Positions 16,837-24,802 of a stretch of DNA of 64,000 bases are shown one piece after another. Under the pieces are notes generated by a model. It was not told the DNA's origin. It did not search any database and saw nothing but the letters and a program-made list of their open reading frames with translations. The position numbers and the translations under genes were made by a program. The stretch comes from Acidimicrobiales bacterium (GTDB lineage: Bacteria; Actinomycetota; Acidimicrobiia; Acidimicrobiales; JAVJTC01), in NCBI GenBank assembly GCA_040219085.1, contig JAVJTC010000027.1, positions 62,001 to 126,000 of the forward strand, given 5' to 3'. Positions within the stretch are counted from its first letter, which is position 1, and every line of letters starts with the position of its first letter.

Positions 16837-18161
16837 TTGAGCCGCCCGTCGTAGACCCGATCGAGAGCGTCGGTGATGGCAGCGGCCACATCGGTGTCGT
16901 CGTCGCCCAGCTCCGCAACCACGCCGTAGGCCGCGGCCCCGCGGTTCTTCCCCGGTGGTGGGGCGGCCGCGGCGGCGGCACGGAGATCGGCGAGGAAGGC
17001 GTCGGCGACGTCGACCGTGTGTGTCGGGTTGACGATCAGGTGCAGGCAGTCGGGGTCCCGCTGACGATCGATGCGCCAACCGGACTCCTCGAGCGTGTCC
17101 GCCACGGCGAAGACGTCGTGGTGTCGCGAACCGAACGCCATGACGCTCATCGCCGGATCGCCGAGAATCGAGAAGCCGTCGAGCGCCGTGATGCCCTCGC
17201 GGAGGCGGTCGGTGACGTCCATGATCGATGCGAATATCGACTCGTAGCCGTCGCGACCGAGGTGCCGCAGACCGGCCCAGGCCGCGGCGATGACACCGCC
17301 GTTGCGTGAGCCGAGCAACGTGGGAGAGCCGAAGGAGCCACCCGGCCAGCCGATGTGGGTGAAGTACTGGTGCCGTCGCAGATCCCTGTCGCGGTAGAGC
17401 ACCGTCGATGCACCCTTCGCGGCGTAGCCGTACTTGTGCAGGTCCGCGGAGATCGACGTGACGCCGTCGACCTCGAAGTCGAACGGGGCGACGTCTCGCC
17501 CGAGGCGACGGATGAACGGGAGCGCGAAGCCGCCGAGGCACGCGTCGATGTGGAGTCCTGTTCCGCGATCCGCTGCCAGCTCCCCGATGTCGGCGATCGG
17601 ATCGATCACGCCGTACGGGTAGCACGGCGCCGAGGCGCCGACCACGGTCGTCTCGGGTCGCAAGGCGGCTTCGATCTGCGCGAGATCGGCCCGCAGATCC
17701 TCGCCGATGCCGGTGACCGTGACGTCGTAGCCGAGCAACTGCGCCCCCTTGTGGAACGCAGGGTGGGCGGTCACCGGGACGACGAGGTGGGGTCGCGTCC
17801 CCTCACCGCCGGCGACACGACGGTCCCTGTACGCCTTGAGCGCCAACATGATGCTCTCGGTTCCACCCGATGCCATGGTGCCCCCGGCTGTGGAGCGGTC
17901 CGCTCTCAGGAGATCCAGCGCGACCGCGACGATGTCGGCCTCCATCGTGGCGAGGCTCGGGAACGCCGAGGGGCTCAACCCGTTGGTCGATGCGTACAAC
18001 CGGTAGGCGGCATCGAGCAGTTCTTTGTGGTCGTCCCCGGCGTGGTAGACGAGCGACCAGGAACGTCCATCGCGCCACGCGACGTCACGCGTGCCGAGGC
18101 TCTCGAGGTCAGCGAGGATCTCCGCCGGGTCCAGGCCCTTGTCGGGGAGTGGTGAGGTCAT
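16833..18161 (-). CDS. PLP-dependent lyase, sphingosine-1-phosphate lyase-like (group II decarboxylase family)
   Basis: A 442-residue fold-type I enzyme of the Dfp1/sphinganine-phosphate aldolase-like branch of group II decarboxylases. Motifs: SPSAFPSLATMEADIV, ASGGTESIMLALKAYR (about 97-112), VTAHPAFHKGA (His stacking on PLP), GLHIDACLGGF (about 202-212) and SISADLHKYGYAAKGAST with the Schiff-base Lys near 243. The family cleaves a carbon-carbon bond of phosphorylated amino alcohols or decarboxylates acidic amino acids. Which of these applies is not visible. It lacks an N-terminal membrane anchor. The ATG at 18161 is chosen because it begins the family-like N-terminus. It is overlapped by, and co-transcribed with, the 724-residue PLP protein. 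Confidence 0.8.
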   Translation of the reverse strand: MTSPLPDKGLDPAEILADLESLGTRDVAWRDGRSWSLVYHAGDDHKELLDAAYRLYASTNGLSPSAFPSLATMEADIVAVALDLLRADRSTAGGTMASGGTESIMLALKAYRDRRVAGGEGTRPHLVVPVTAHPAFHKGAQLLGYDVTVTGIGEDLRADLAQIEAALRPETTVVGASAPCYPYGVIDPIADIGELAADRGTGLHIDACLGGFALPFIRRLGRDVAPFDFEVDGVTSISADLHKYGYAAKGASTVLYRDRDLRRHQYFTHIGWPGGSFGSPTLLGSRNGGVIAAAWAGLRHLGRDGYESIFASIMDVTDRLREGITALDGFSILGDPAMSVMAFGSRHHDVFAVADTLEESGWRIDRQRDPDCLHLIVNPTHTVDVADAFLADLRAAAAAAPPPGKNRGAAAYGVVAELGDDDTDVAAAITDALDRVYDGRLK

Positions 18162-18192
18162 GTGCTCCGGGCGGCGTCGGGTGGCCCGTCGG

Positions 18193-18198
18193 TAGGAT
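18193..18198 (+). promoter_or_regulatory. Candidate -10 (TAGGAT) of the ATP-grasp gene
   Basis: TAGGAT fits TAnnnT and lies 34 bases before the ATG at 18233, inside the 71-base divergent region shared with the PLP lyase gene. Confidence 0.3.
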
Positions 18199-18232
18199 GC
18201 CACGATCCCGTCGCAGAGCCGGGACCCATCCC

Positions 18233-19276
18233 ATGATGCGTCGTCTCTTCCACTCACTCCCCGCGCCCGTCCGCCGGGCCCTGCGGTCCTGGCGCGTCCG
18301 CCGGGATGCAGGAGCCGACGGCAGCGCCGGTCGTGCCGCGGCACCGACTCCTGCGGACCCGGCGTCCGCCGCGCTGGCCGAGATCTCGGTCCCGGCCCAC
18401 CACGCGGTGTGGAGCGACGTGACCGAGGCCCGCCCGTCCTACGTCTACAAGCTGCACGAATCACGCCGTCGCAATCGACTCGTCCGGGCGATGGGATCAG
18501 CGCATCCGATGTGGGCGGTCAACTCGAAGGCTCAGGGTTACCGCTTCGCGGCGTCGCTGGGCATCGAGCACCCGCGCACAATCGCCACCTTCGACGACCT
18601 GTCCGCCCTGGACCCGTCGCTGCTCGGTGCGAGATTTCTGATCAAGCCCCAACAGGGGTCGACCAACCGCGGGGTGTTCGGCCTCGTCGCGGCCCCCGAC
18701 GGCGGGTACCGAGACCTTCTCAGCGGTCGGGCGCTCTCATGGGACCGGGTCCACCGGGAGTACCGCTCCCACGTGAACGACGGGGCGATCTCGGCGGCCG
18801 GCATGGTGGAGGAACTCCTGGCGTCGTCGGACGGTTCTGGCGCCATCCCCGACGACTGGAAGGTCTACGTCTTCGGCGGACGCGCCGTCGTCACCATGCA
18901 ACGACGGATGAACGCGACCGCTGACCGGTCGAAGTGGCGCTTCAGGATCTGGACACGGGAATGGAACGACCTCGGTCCGGTGAAGTTCGTCGACCGACTC
19001 GACGACACGCTGCCCGCACCGGTGCATGCAGCCGAGATCATCGACGCCGCGGACCGCATGGGCGATGCACTCGATCTGGCGTTCGTGCGCCTCGACTTCT
19101 ACGACACCGACCGGGGCGTCGTCTTCGGGGAGGTCAGCCCCCACCCCGGCCCGCCCGAGGTCTGGCACCCGGCGGTCGACGAGATGCTCGGTCGGCACTG
19201 GGAGCGGGCCGAGGCGGCCACCGCCGTAGCCGACATCGCCGGTGGTCGATGGGCCGACCTCGAGCGGCACCGGTGA
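18233..19276 (+). CDS. ATP-grasp protein (TupA-like / polysaccharide-associated)
   Basis: A 347-residue protein with an ATP-grasp fold: RFLIKPQQGSTNRGVFGL (about residues 133-150, glycine-rich/lysine region), DDWKVYVFGGRAVVTMQRR (about 204-222) and LAFVRLDFYDTDRGVVFGEVSPHPG (about 281-305, the metal-binding D and E of ATP-grasp enzymes). TupA-like members are found in polysaccharide clusters and probably form an amide or ester on a sugar or polymer. The closest exact family is uncertain. Two adjacent ATGs (18233, 18236) exist. Its TGA overlaps the GTG of the following methyltransferase, so the pair is an operon at the edge of the glycan block. Confidence 0.7.
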   Translation: MMRRLFHSLPAPVRRALRSWRVRRDAGADGSAGRAAAPTPADPASAALAEISVPAHHAVWSDVTEARPSYVYKLHESRRRNRLVRAMGSAHPMWAVNSKAQGYRFAASLGIEHPRTIATFDDLSALDPSLLGARFLIKPQQGSTNRGVFGLVAAPDGGYRDLLSGRALSWDRVHREYRSHVNDGAISAAGMVEELLASSDGSGAIPDDWKVYVFGGRAVVTMQRRMNATADRSKWRFRIWTREWNDLGPVKFVDRLDDTLPAPVHAAEIIDAADRMGDALDLAFVRLDFYDTDRGVVFGEVSPHPGPPEVWHPAVDEMLGRHWERAEAATAVADIAGGRWADLERHR

Positions 19277-20043
19277 GCGAACCCCCCGGGCGTCTCGCCC
19301 GTGAGGCGGAGTTCCACGACAGTCTGTTCGCGCGCGGTGGCCGGGAGTGGCTCGGGGGTGTCAACAGACTGCAGGCCCCGGCCAGGGACCTGTTGGATCG
19401 ACGGCTGCGGGCCGGGCCCCGACCGGGCGTCGTCGTGGAAGTCGGTGTCGGCCGGGTCAGCCGTCTGGCGGACCCCGGGATACGGCGCGGTGCGCTCGGC
19501 GTGGCACTGGATATCTCACAGGTCGGCCTGCGGCGCGCCGCCGTCGCCGCCGGGTCCGACGTGGCCTTCGTCCGCGCGGACGCCCAGCGCCTGCCGCTGC
19601 GGGATGGCGCTGTCGACCTGATCGTCGGGACTTCGATCGTGCACCATCTCGACGTGGCCACGACGGCGGGGGAGATGGCCCGCGCCCTGAGCGCCGACGG
19701 GCGGGTACTGCTGTTGGAACCGCGGGTGGGTAGCCCGCTGCTGCGGCTGTTCCGGAGGTTCACCCCGGGGTTGCGGTCCGCCGACGAGCATCCGCTGACG
19801 CCCCGCGACATGGCGACGTTGCGCGCGCGGTTCACCGCGTCGAAGGTCGACGACTTCGCGCTGACCAGCCTCGCGGCCGCACCACTGCTACGGAAGGGAG
19901 TCGGGGGTGCCCTGGCCGGCGCCCTCGGACGTCTCGACCGCGTCGTGCTACGACTCGCGCCCGCCCTCGGCCGCTGGGCCTGGATCGCGGTCATCGAGTT
20001 GGCCCGGCCGCGTCGCGGCTCCGGCCACGAAACCCTCGAGTAG
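19273..20043 (+). CDS. Class I SAM-dependent methyltransferase
   Basis: A 256-residue Rossmann-fold methyltransferase (Methyltransf_11 type). Motif I is VVVEVGVGRVSRL, the acidic loop is GVALDISQVGL, and motif III-IV is ADAQRLPLRDGAVDLIVGTSIVHHL. The GTG at 19273 overlaps the ATP-grasp stop as GTGA. The C-terminal 32 codons overlap, in the opposite direction, the end of the GT4 gene at 19948. The acceptor is unknown. Context suggests a sugar, polymer end or lipid intermediate of the surface-glycan pathway. Confidence 0.75.
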   Translation: MSEPPGRLAREAEFHDSLFARGGREWLGGVNRLQAPARDLLDRRLRAGPRPGVVVEVGVGRVSRLADPGIRRGALGVALDISQVGLRRAAVAAGSDVAFVRADAQRLPLRDGAVDLIVGTSIVHHLDVATTAGEMARALSADGRVLLLEPRVGSPLLRLFRRFTPGLRSADEHPLTPRDMATLRARFTASKVDDFALTSLAAAPLLRKGVGGALAGALGRLDRVVLRLAPALGRWAWIAVIELARPRRGSGHETLE

Positions 20044-21093
20044 CGCGACGAAACGGGGCCCGTCGGTGTCCCAGGACCACCGGGCCGCGACGGCATCCCG
20101 ACCGTTTCGGGCGAGGCGAGCGCGTCGCTGGTCGTCCCCGAGCAGATCTGCGACGGCATCGGCCAGCGTGGGAGGGTCGAAGTCCGCCACGACGACGCCG
20201 CACCCGGCACTTCGCACGATCTCGGTTGCACGGGTAAGCGGAGTCGTCACGACGGGAACACCGTGAGCCGCGTACTCCAGGATCTTGGTGGGCACGGAGT
20301 GGCGGTAGTTGGGGAGGTCCCCCAGCGGGCTCAGACCCACCGAAGCCCCGTCGATGGCACGTAGGACCTCGTCGTTGGGCACGAAGCCGTGCATGTGCAG
20401 ATCGCCGCGCGCGTCCGCGTCGCGGACGAGGGCCGCCACGTCCTCGTCGACGGGCCCGTAGAGGTGGATGCGCCCGCGCAGCCGCTCGTCGGACGCGAGC
20501 GCGACGAGGGTCAGCGCTCCGCGCCCGCGTGACACCCGCCCGACGTAGACGACCCTGCCGTCGTCGGGTGGTGGGACCTCCACGGGTTGCCACGGAGTGT
20601 TCGGCACCACCGGCGCCCCGGGCCACTCGTCGCGGTAGCCCTCTTCCGCGAGGATCACATCGACCCGACGGGCCAGCACCCTCAGGGCGCGCCGCGCCGC
20701 CGCCGCGACGACGGGCCGCAACAGTCGGGGGATCCACCGCTTCTCCCCGATGGCCGCCGGGAGGTCCTCGTGAACGTCCCACACGGCAACGCTGAAATGG
20801 GCGGCTCCGAGCCCCATCAGGAGCTCCGGGTCGTGGCCCACGATGAGGTCGACGTGCCCGTCCAGGTCCCGAATCGTGCGCCACGCGGCCCGCTGGGCGC
20901 GCAGTCGCTTCCGTCCGTGGGCTCTGGGCAGGCGGATCGATGTGACCGAGGGGTCGGGATCTCCAGGACTGTCCGCAGGCCACGGCGCGGCATACGTCAC
21001 GCGATGCCCGGCGCGCAGCAGGGATTCGATCTGGCGCTTCCGGATGCGGGCATCGCGGGGGTCGTGGACGACGGTGACGACCAGGACGTGCAC
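19948..21093 (-). CDS. Family 4 glycosyltransferase
   Basis: A 381-residue GT-B enzyme. The N-terminal half begins HVLVVTVVHDPRDARIRKRQIESLLRAGHRVTYAAPW, typical of GT4. The C-terminal half has VVYVGRVSRGRGALTLV, LHMHGFVPNDEVLRAIDGASVGLSPL and the donor-binding EX7E-like stretch KILEYAAHGVPVVTTPLTRATEIV. The GTG at 21093 follows the ABC ATPase stop by 4 bases. The last ~32 codons overlap the convergent methyltransferase gene by 96 bases. It likely extends the exported glycan. Sugar specificity is unknown. Confidence 0.82.
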   Translation of the reverse strand: MHVLVVTVVHDPRDARIRKRQIESLLRAGHRVTYAAPWPADSPGDPDPSVTSIRLPRAHGRKRLRAQRAAWRTIRDLDGHVDLIVGHDPELLMGLGAAHFSVAVWDVHEDLPAAIGEKRWIPRLLRPVVAAAARRALRVLARRVDVILAEEGYRDEWPGAPVVPNTPWQPVEVPPPDDGRVVYVGRVSRGRGALTLVALASDERLRGRIHLYGPVDEDVAALVRDADARGDLHMHGFVPNDEVLRAIDGASVGLSPLGDLPNYRHSVPTKILEYAAHGVPVVTTPLTRATEIVRSAGCGVVVADFDPPTLADAVADLLGDDQRRARLARNGRDAVAARWSWDTDGPRFVALLEGFVAGAATRPGQLDDRDPGPAAEGGRES

Positions 21094-21097
21094 GACC

Positions 21098-21868
21098 TCA
21101 GGAGCTCTCGTAGGCCTCGACGACCTCTTCGGCGGGACCGTCCATGAGTATCCGGCCCCCGTCGAACCAGATGGCGCGGTCACAGCTGCGCACGATCTCG
21201 CCGAGGTTGTGGCTCACGAGGACGATCGTCCCGGCGTCCTGGCGGATCGCGTCGATCCTCGCACCGGAGCGTTCCCGGAACTTCCGGTCGCCGACCACGA
21301 GCGCCTCGTCGATCAGGAGGATGTCAGGGACGACAGCGGTCGCGATGGCGAAGTGAAGCCGCGCCCGCATGCCCGTCGAGTAGGTGTCCATGGGGTGCTC
21401 GATGAAGTCGCCCAACTCACTGAACTCAGCGGCCTTCGCCGCGACCTCGGGGATCTCACGCGCCCGCAGTCCGAGCGCCAGAAGGCCGATCTCGATGTTG
21501 CGTCGACCCGACATGGCGGGACGCAGCGCAGCGTTGACCCCCAGCAGGGTCGGTTGGCTGCGGACCCATACAGATCCGGCGTTCACCGGCATCAGACCCG
21601 CGATCGCACGCAGAAGGGTCGACTTTCCCGAGCCGTTGGGGCCGACGATGCCCAGTGACTCCCCGTTGTGGACCTCGAGCGAGACGCCGCGGACGGCCTC
21701 GACGTCGGTGAAAGGTCGCTTGTGGAGATTGCCCCGCAACATGTCGCGCAGTCCAGGACGGCGGCTGCGATAGATGCGGTAGGTCACGTCGACGGCGTCG
21801 ACCACGATGGATCGCACCCGGTCCGGGGCCTGGGGCGTGTCGGTCCCGGTGGTCTCGGCGGCCGTCAA
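21098..21868 (-). CDS. ABC-2 glycan exporter, ATP-binding subunit (Wzt/TagH/RfbE type)
   Basis: A 256-residue ATPase. Walker A is GIVGPNGSGKSTLLRAIAG (about 73-91). The signature YSTGMRARLHFAIA is the variant typical of polysaccharide and teichoic-acid exporters. Walker B is DILLIDEALVVGD and the H-loop is VLVSHN. There is no C-terminal carbohydrate-binding extension such as E. coli O9a Wzt has, so it is the short type. The start is taken as TTG at 21868, overlapping the permease stop as TTGA. A GTG at 21817 is the alternative. It pairs with the permease immediately upstream. Confidence 0.88.
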   Translation of the reverse strand: MTAAETTGTDTPQAPDRVRSIVVDAVDVTYRIYRSRRPGLRDMLRGNLHKRPFTDVEAVRGVSLEVHNGESLGIVGPNGSGKSTLLRAIAGLMPVNAGSVWVRSQPTLLGVNAALRPAMSGRRNIEIGLLALGLRAREIPEVAAKAAEFSELGDFIEHPMDTYSTGMRARLHFAIATAVVPDILLIDEALVVGDRKFRERSGARIDAIRQDAGTIVLVSHNLGEIVRSCDRAIWFDGGRILMDGPAEEVVEAYESS

Positions 21869-22743
21869 CTCGCCCGTCCGTAGTCGTTCTCGGCCAGGCG
21901 GAAGACCGCGAGTCCGAACACAGGCATGACGAGCGCCCAGACGCCGATCGAGAGCAGCGTCCAGTGGGGGAGGTTCACGCCGAGGACGGCCCAGCGGGTC
22001 ACGGTGACGAAGCTGTACATCGGGTTGAGGGCGAACAGGTCGCGCAGCAGGGGGCTGGCGACGAGGCGCTCCACGGAGTAGAGGACACCCGAGAGGTAGA
22101 AGAGCAGCCTGAACATGAACGGCAGGGTGTTCTCGAGGTCCCGCACGGCGTAGTTCAGGCGGGCGGCGACCAGTGCCACCCCGAGGCTGAACATCAACTG
22201 GAGTGCGACGATTCCCGGCAGCGCGAGCCAGGTCCATCGTGGGTTCGCCCCGTCCGCCACAGCGACGACCAGCATCACCGCCATCACTGGTAGGTAGCTG
22301 ATGGCCTGTCCGATGACATCGGAGACGGGCAGGAGGATCCGGGGGAACTGGATGGCGCGGATGAGTCCGATGTTGGAGACGATCGACTTCGCCCCGTGGC
22401 CGACGCAGCGCTGGGTCAGGAAGAACGTGAAGACGCCGACGGTGAGAAAGGACAGGTACGAATCGACGCCCCGGTCGGCTCTGAGGATCAACCCGAAGGC
22501 GACGAAGTACACGCCCACCGACATCAGAGGTGTCAGAACGAGCCAGGCGCTGCCCATCATCGTGTTGCGGTTCTGGACACGGATCTCGTTGAGGGGGACG
22601 TGCAGGGCGTAGTCACGCCGCCGCCACGCCTCGCGCAGGTAGTCGCCGAGCGCGGGCCGACGACCCAGCCGGGTCAGGCCCTCGTCGGGGCCGGCGGGGC
22701 GGACGGTCGCCAGGTGCGCGTCGGGATTGGAGTCTGGGCTCAT
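21865..22743 (-). CDS. ABC-2 glycan exporter, membrane subunit (Wzm/TagG type)
   Basis: A 292-residue permease with six predicted membrane helices. The cytoplasmic N-terminus (to about residue 60) leads into RNTMMGSAWLVLTPLMSVGVYFVAFGLIL, the characteristic first-helix region of TagG/KpsM-type exporters. The later segment FYLSGVLYSVERL...LNPMYSFVTVTRWAVLG is also typical. It starts at ATG 22743, with TAGGCT (22789-22784) about 40 bases upstream. With the ATPase it would flip a lipid-linked glycan to the outer face. Confidence 0.88.
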   Translation of the reverse strand: MSPDSNPDAHLATVRPAGPDEGLTRLGRRPALGDYLREAWRRRDYALHVPLNEIRVQNRNTMMGSAWLVLTPLMSVGVYFVAFGLILRADRGVDSYLSFLTVGVFTFFLTQRCVGHGAKSIVSNIGLIRAIQFPRILLPVSDVIGQAISYLPVMAVMLVVAVADGANPRWTWLALPGIVALQLMFSLGVALVAARLNYAVRDLENTLPFMFRLLFYLSGVLYSVERLVASPLLRDLFALNPMYSFVTVTRWAVLGVNLPHWTLLSIGVWALVMPVFGLAVFRLAENDYGRAS

Positions 22744-22835
22744 CGTGTCGTCGGGCGCCGTCGGACGGGTGGCCCGGAACGCGAGCCTAGCGACCGGTTC
22801 GCGATCCGGACCGGGACCCCCCGCCGCCACGTCGG

Positions 22836-22841
22836 TAGACT
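22836..22841 (+). promoter_or_regulatory. Candidate -10 (TAGACT) of the GT2 gene pair
   Basis: TAGACT fits TAnnnT, 38 bases before the GTG at 22880, in the 136-base divergent region between the exporter permease and the glycosyltransferase pair. Confidence 0.3.
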
Positions 22842-22879
22842 CCGCCGGTCGGAAAGCGGATGAAGGGCCGAGTGGATTC

Positions 22880-24802
22880 GTGAGCGAGGACCTCGAGGCA
22901 CTGCGGCGACGGATCGACTCCCTGACAGAGGAACAACGCCGGCTCGACGAGGCCGTCCGTTCCCGGATCGACGGCGCGCTGCGACGCGCCCAGGACGCCA
23001 CCGCCACCGCCCAGGAGGTGGCCGCGGTGGAACGCCGACGCGGCGAGGACCTCGCTGCCGAGTTGGCCGAGGCCGATCGCAGACTCGCCGAGATCCGCTC
23101 CAGCGAGTCCTACCGCCTCGGGAACACCCTGGCGAAGGGCCTGCGCCTTCCGACGCGGGTCATGCGCGCCCTGGCACGGCGCTTTCTGCCCCGGTTGCGC
23201 CGCATGGCGACGGCGGCCGTCGACACCGCCGGGTCCGATCCCCGGGCACGGGCTGTGATCGGGCGACTGCCGCAGCGGGGCGTCGCCATGGTGGGCGACA
23301 GCGGCCTGATCCGCCGTGCCGTCAGCTCGCTCGGAGCGGCCGCCACGCGTCCGACCGCCGTTCCCGAGCCGGGGACTCTGGTGGGTCTGCATGTGGACCT
23401 GCGCGGCGCCGACGCCATGATCCTCGCCACCGAGGATCTCGATCCGCCGGTGCCGGGCGTGGACGCCCGCGTCGTGGTCGACGACGCGCTCGATGCCGGG
23501 GAGGGTGTCGCGCTCGATGCCCGGGGCACCGTCGTGGCCGCGACCTCGGCGCTCACCGGTCCACCGCCGATCGCGGTGCGCGTCTGGGCCCCCGGGGGGT
23601 TCGGCCCGGACCACGACGGCGTCGTCATCCGAATCCGCCACCGCGAGGACGGTGACGAGCCGGACGCGTCGACCGCGAGCGGTCTGCCGCCCGGTCACCG
23701 ACTCGTCGACGTCGACGTGGACGCACTGCTCGGTGACCCGGTCGCCATGGCCGAGGCGATGCGGGGGCGTCTCTGCGCGATCTGTGACGGCACCTCCGCA
23801 GCATCCCCGTGGCGGCAGGCGGCGGCGGTCGTGCGCACGGTCGCGGTCGGGTTGCCTGTGGCGCTGATGACGACACGGCCCGAACTGGACCGGGCGCTCG
23901 GCTCCGAACTCGCTAACGCGTTACGTCAGGTCGACCCCGGTGCGCTCACCGACGCGCTCGAACGCGAGCGGACCAGCCACCGTCTGCGCAACCTCGTCCT
24001 GCACTCGGCGGACAGCCGGCGCTTCTGGGGTCGTGTGATCGGTGACCTGCGCCCCTGGCCGGTCCCGGAGCCGTCGCTGAGCGTGCTCGTCGCGAGCCAA
24101 CGCCCCGACATGGTGGCCGCGTGGAGCGCGATGTTGGCCCGCCAGGACCATCCGGCGTTCGAGGTCGTGGCATGTCTGCACGGCGAGGGTTTCGATGCGA
24201 CCCACGAGTCGGCGCTCCATGACCGACTCGGCGACACGGTGACGGTCGTGCGGGTCGGCGACACCCGTGCCAGCCTCGGTGACGTCCTCAACGCCGGACT
24301 CGTGGTCGCCGCCGGCGACATCGTGACGAAGTGGGACGACGACGACCTCTACGGGTCCCGGCACCTGTCGGACATGACCACCGCGCTCGCGTACTCGGGC
24401 GCCACGATCGTGGGGAAGGCGGCCGAGTTCGTGTACCTCGCGGGTGAGGACATCACGGTCCGCCGATTCTCGGGCGTGATGGAACGCGGCTCGCGGACCA
24501 TCGGCGGGATGACGCTCACGATGCGCCGGAAGGATCTCACCGAATTGGGCGGCTGGCGCCGGGTGCCCCGCCAGGTCGACACCCGACTCATCGACGCCGT
24601 CGTCCGTGCGGGCGGTTCCGTCTACCGCACCGCGGGATTCGGGCTCATCGTCGTGCGGGCGGCACACGCTGACCACGGTCACACCTGGAACCCGGCTGCG
24701 GCGGAGTTCCTCGACAAGAGCAGACAACAGTGGCGCGGCCTCGCCCTCGGGCAGGCGGGTATCGACCTGACGCCCGACGAAGTCCCCGCCTGGTTGACAT
24801 GA
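22880..24802 (+). CDS. Large glycosyltransferase with N-terminal coiled coil and C-terminal GT2 domain
   Basis: A 640-residue protein. Residues 1-75 form a charged coiled coil ending in SSESYRLGNTLAKGLRLP, a motif often seen in actinobacterial polymer glycosyltransferases. The middle (about 120-390) has no clear family. The C-terminal part (about 395-590) is GT-A like: LSVLVASQRPDMVAAWSAMLARQ, GDVLNAGLVVAAGDIVTKWDDDDLYGSRHLSDM (the four Asp supply the metal site) and GSRTIGGMTLTMRRKDL. The GTG at 22880 is chosen at the start of the coiled coil; upstream codons are not family-like. Its stop overlaps the ATG of the next GT2 as ATGA. Confidence 0.75.
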   Translation: MSEDLEALRRRIDSLTEEQRRLDEAVRSRIDGALRRAQDATATAQEVAAVERRRGEDLAAELAEADRRLAEIRSSESYRLGNTLAKGLRLPTRVMRALARRFLPRLRRMATAAVDTAGSDPRARAVIGRLPQRGVAMVGDSGLIRRAVSSLGAAATRPTAVPEPGTLVGLHVDLRGADAMILATEDLDPPVPGVDARVVVDDALDAGEGVALDARGTVVAATSALTGPPPIAVRVWAPGGFGPDHDGVVIRIRHREDGDEPDASTASGLPPGHRLVDVDVDALLGDPVAMAEAMRGRLCAICDGTSAASPWRQAAAVVRTVAVGLPVALMTTRPELDRALGSELANALRQVDPGALTDALERERTSHRLRNLVLHSADSRRFWGRVIGDLRPWPVPEPSLSVLVASQRPDMVAAWSAMLARQDHPAFEVVACLHGEGFDATHESALHDRLGDTVTVVRVGDTRASLGDVLNAGLVVAAGDIVTKWDDDDLYGSRHLSDMTTALAYSGATIVGKAAEFVYLAGEDITVRRFSGVMERGSRTIGGMTLTMRRKDLTELGGWRRVPRQVDTRLIDAVVRAGGSVYRTAGFGLIVVRAAHADHGHTWNPAAAEFLDKSRQQWRGLALGQAGIDLTPDEVPAWLT

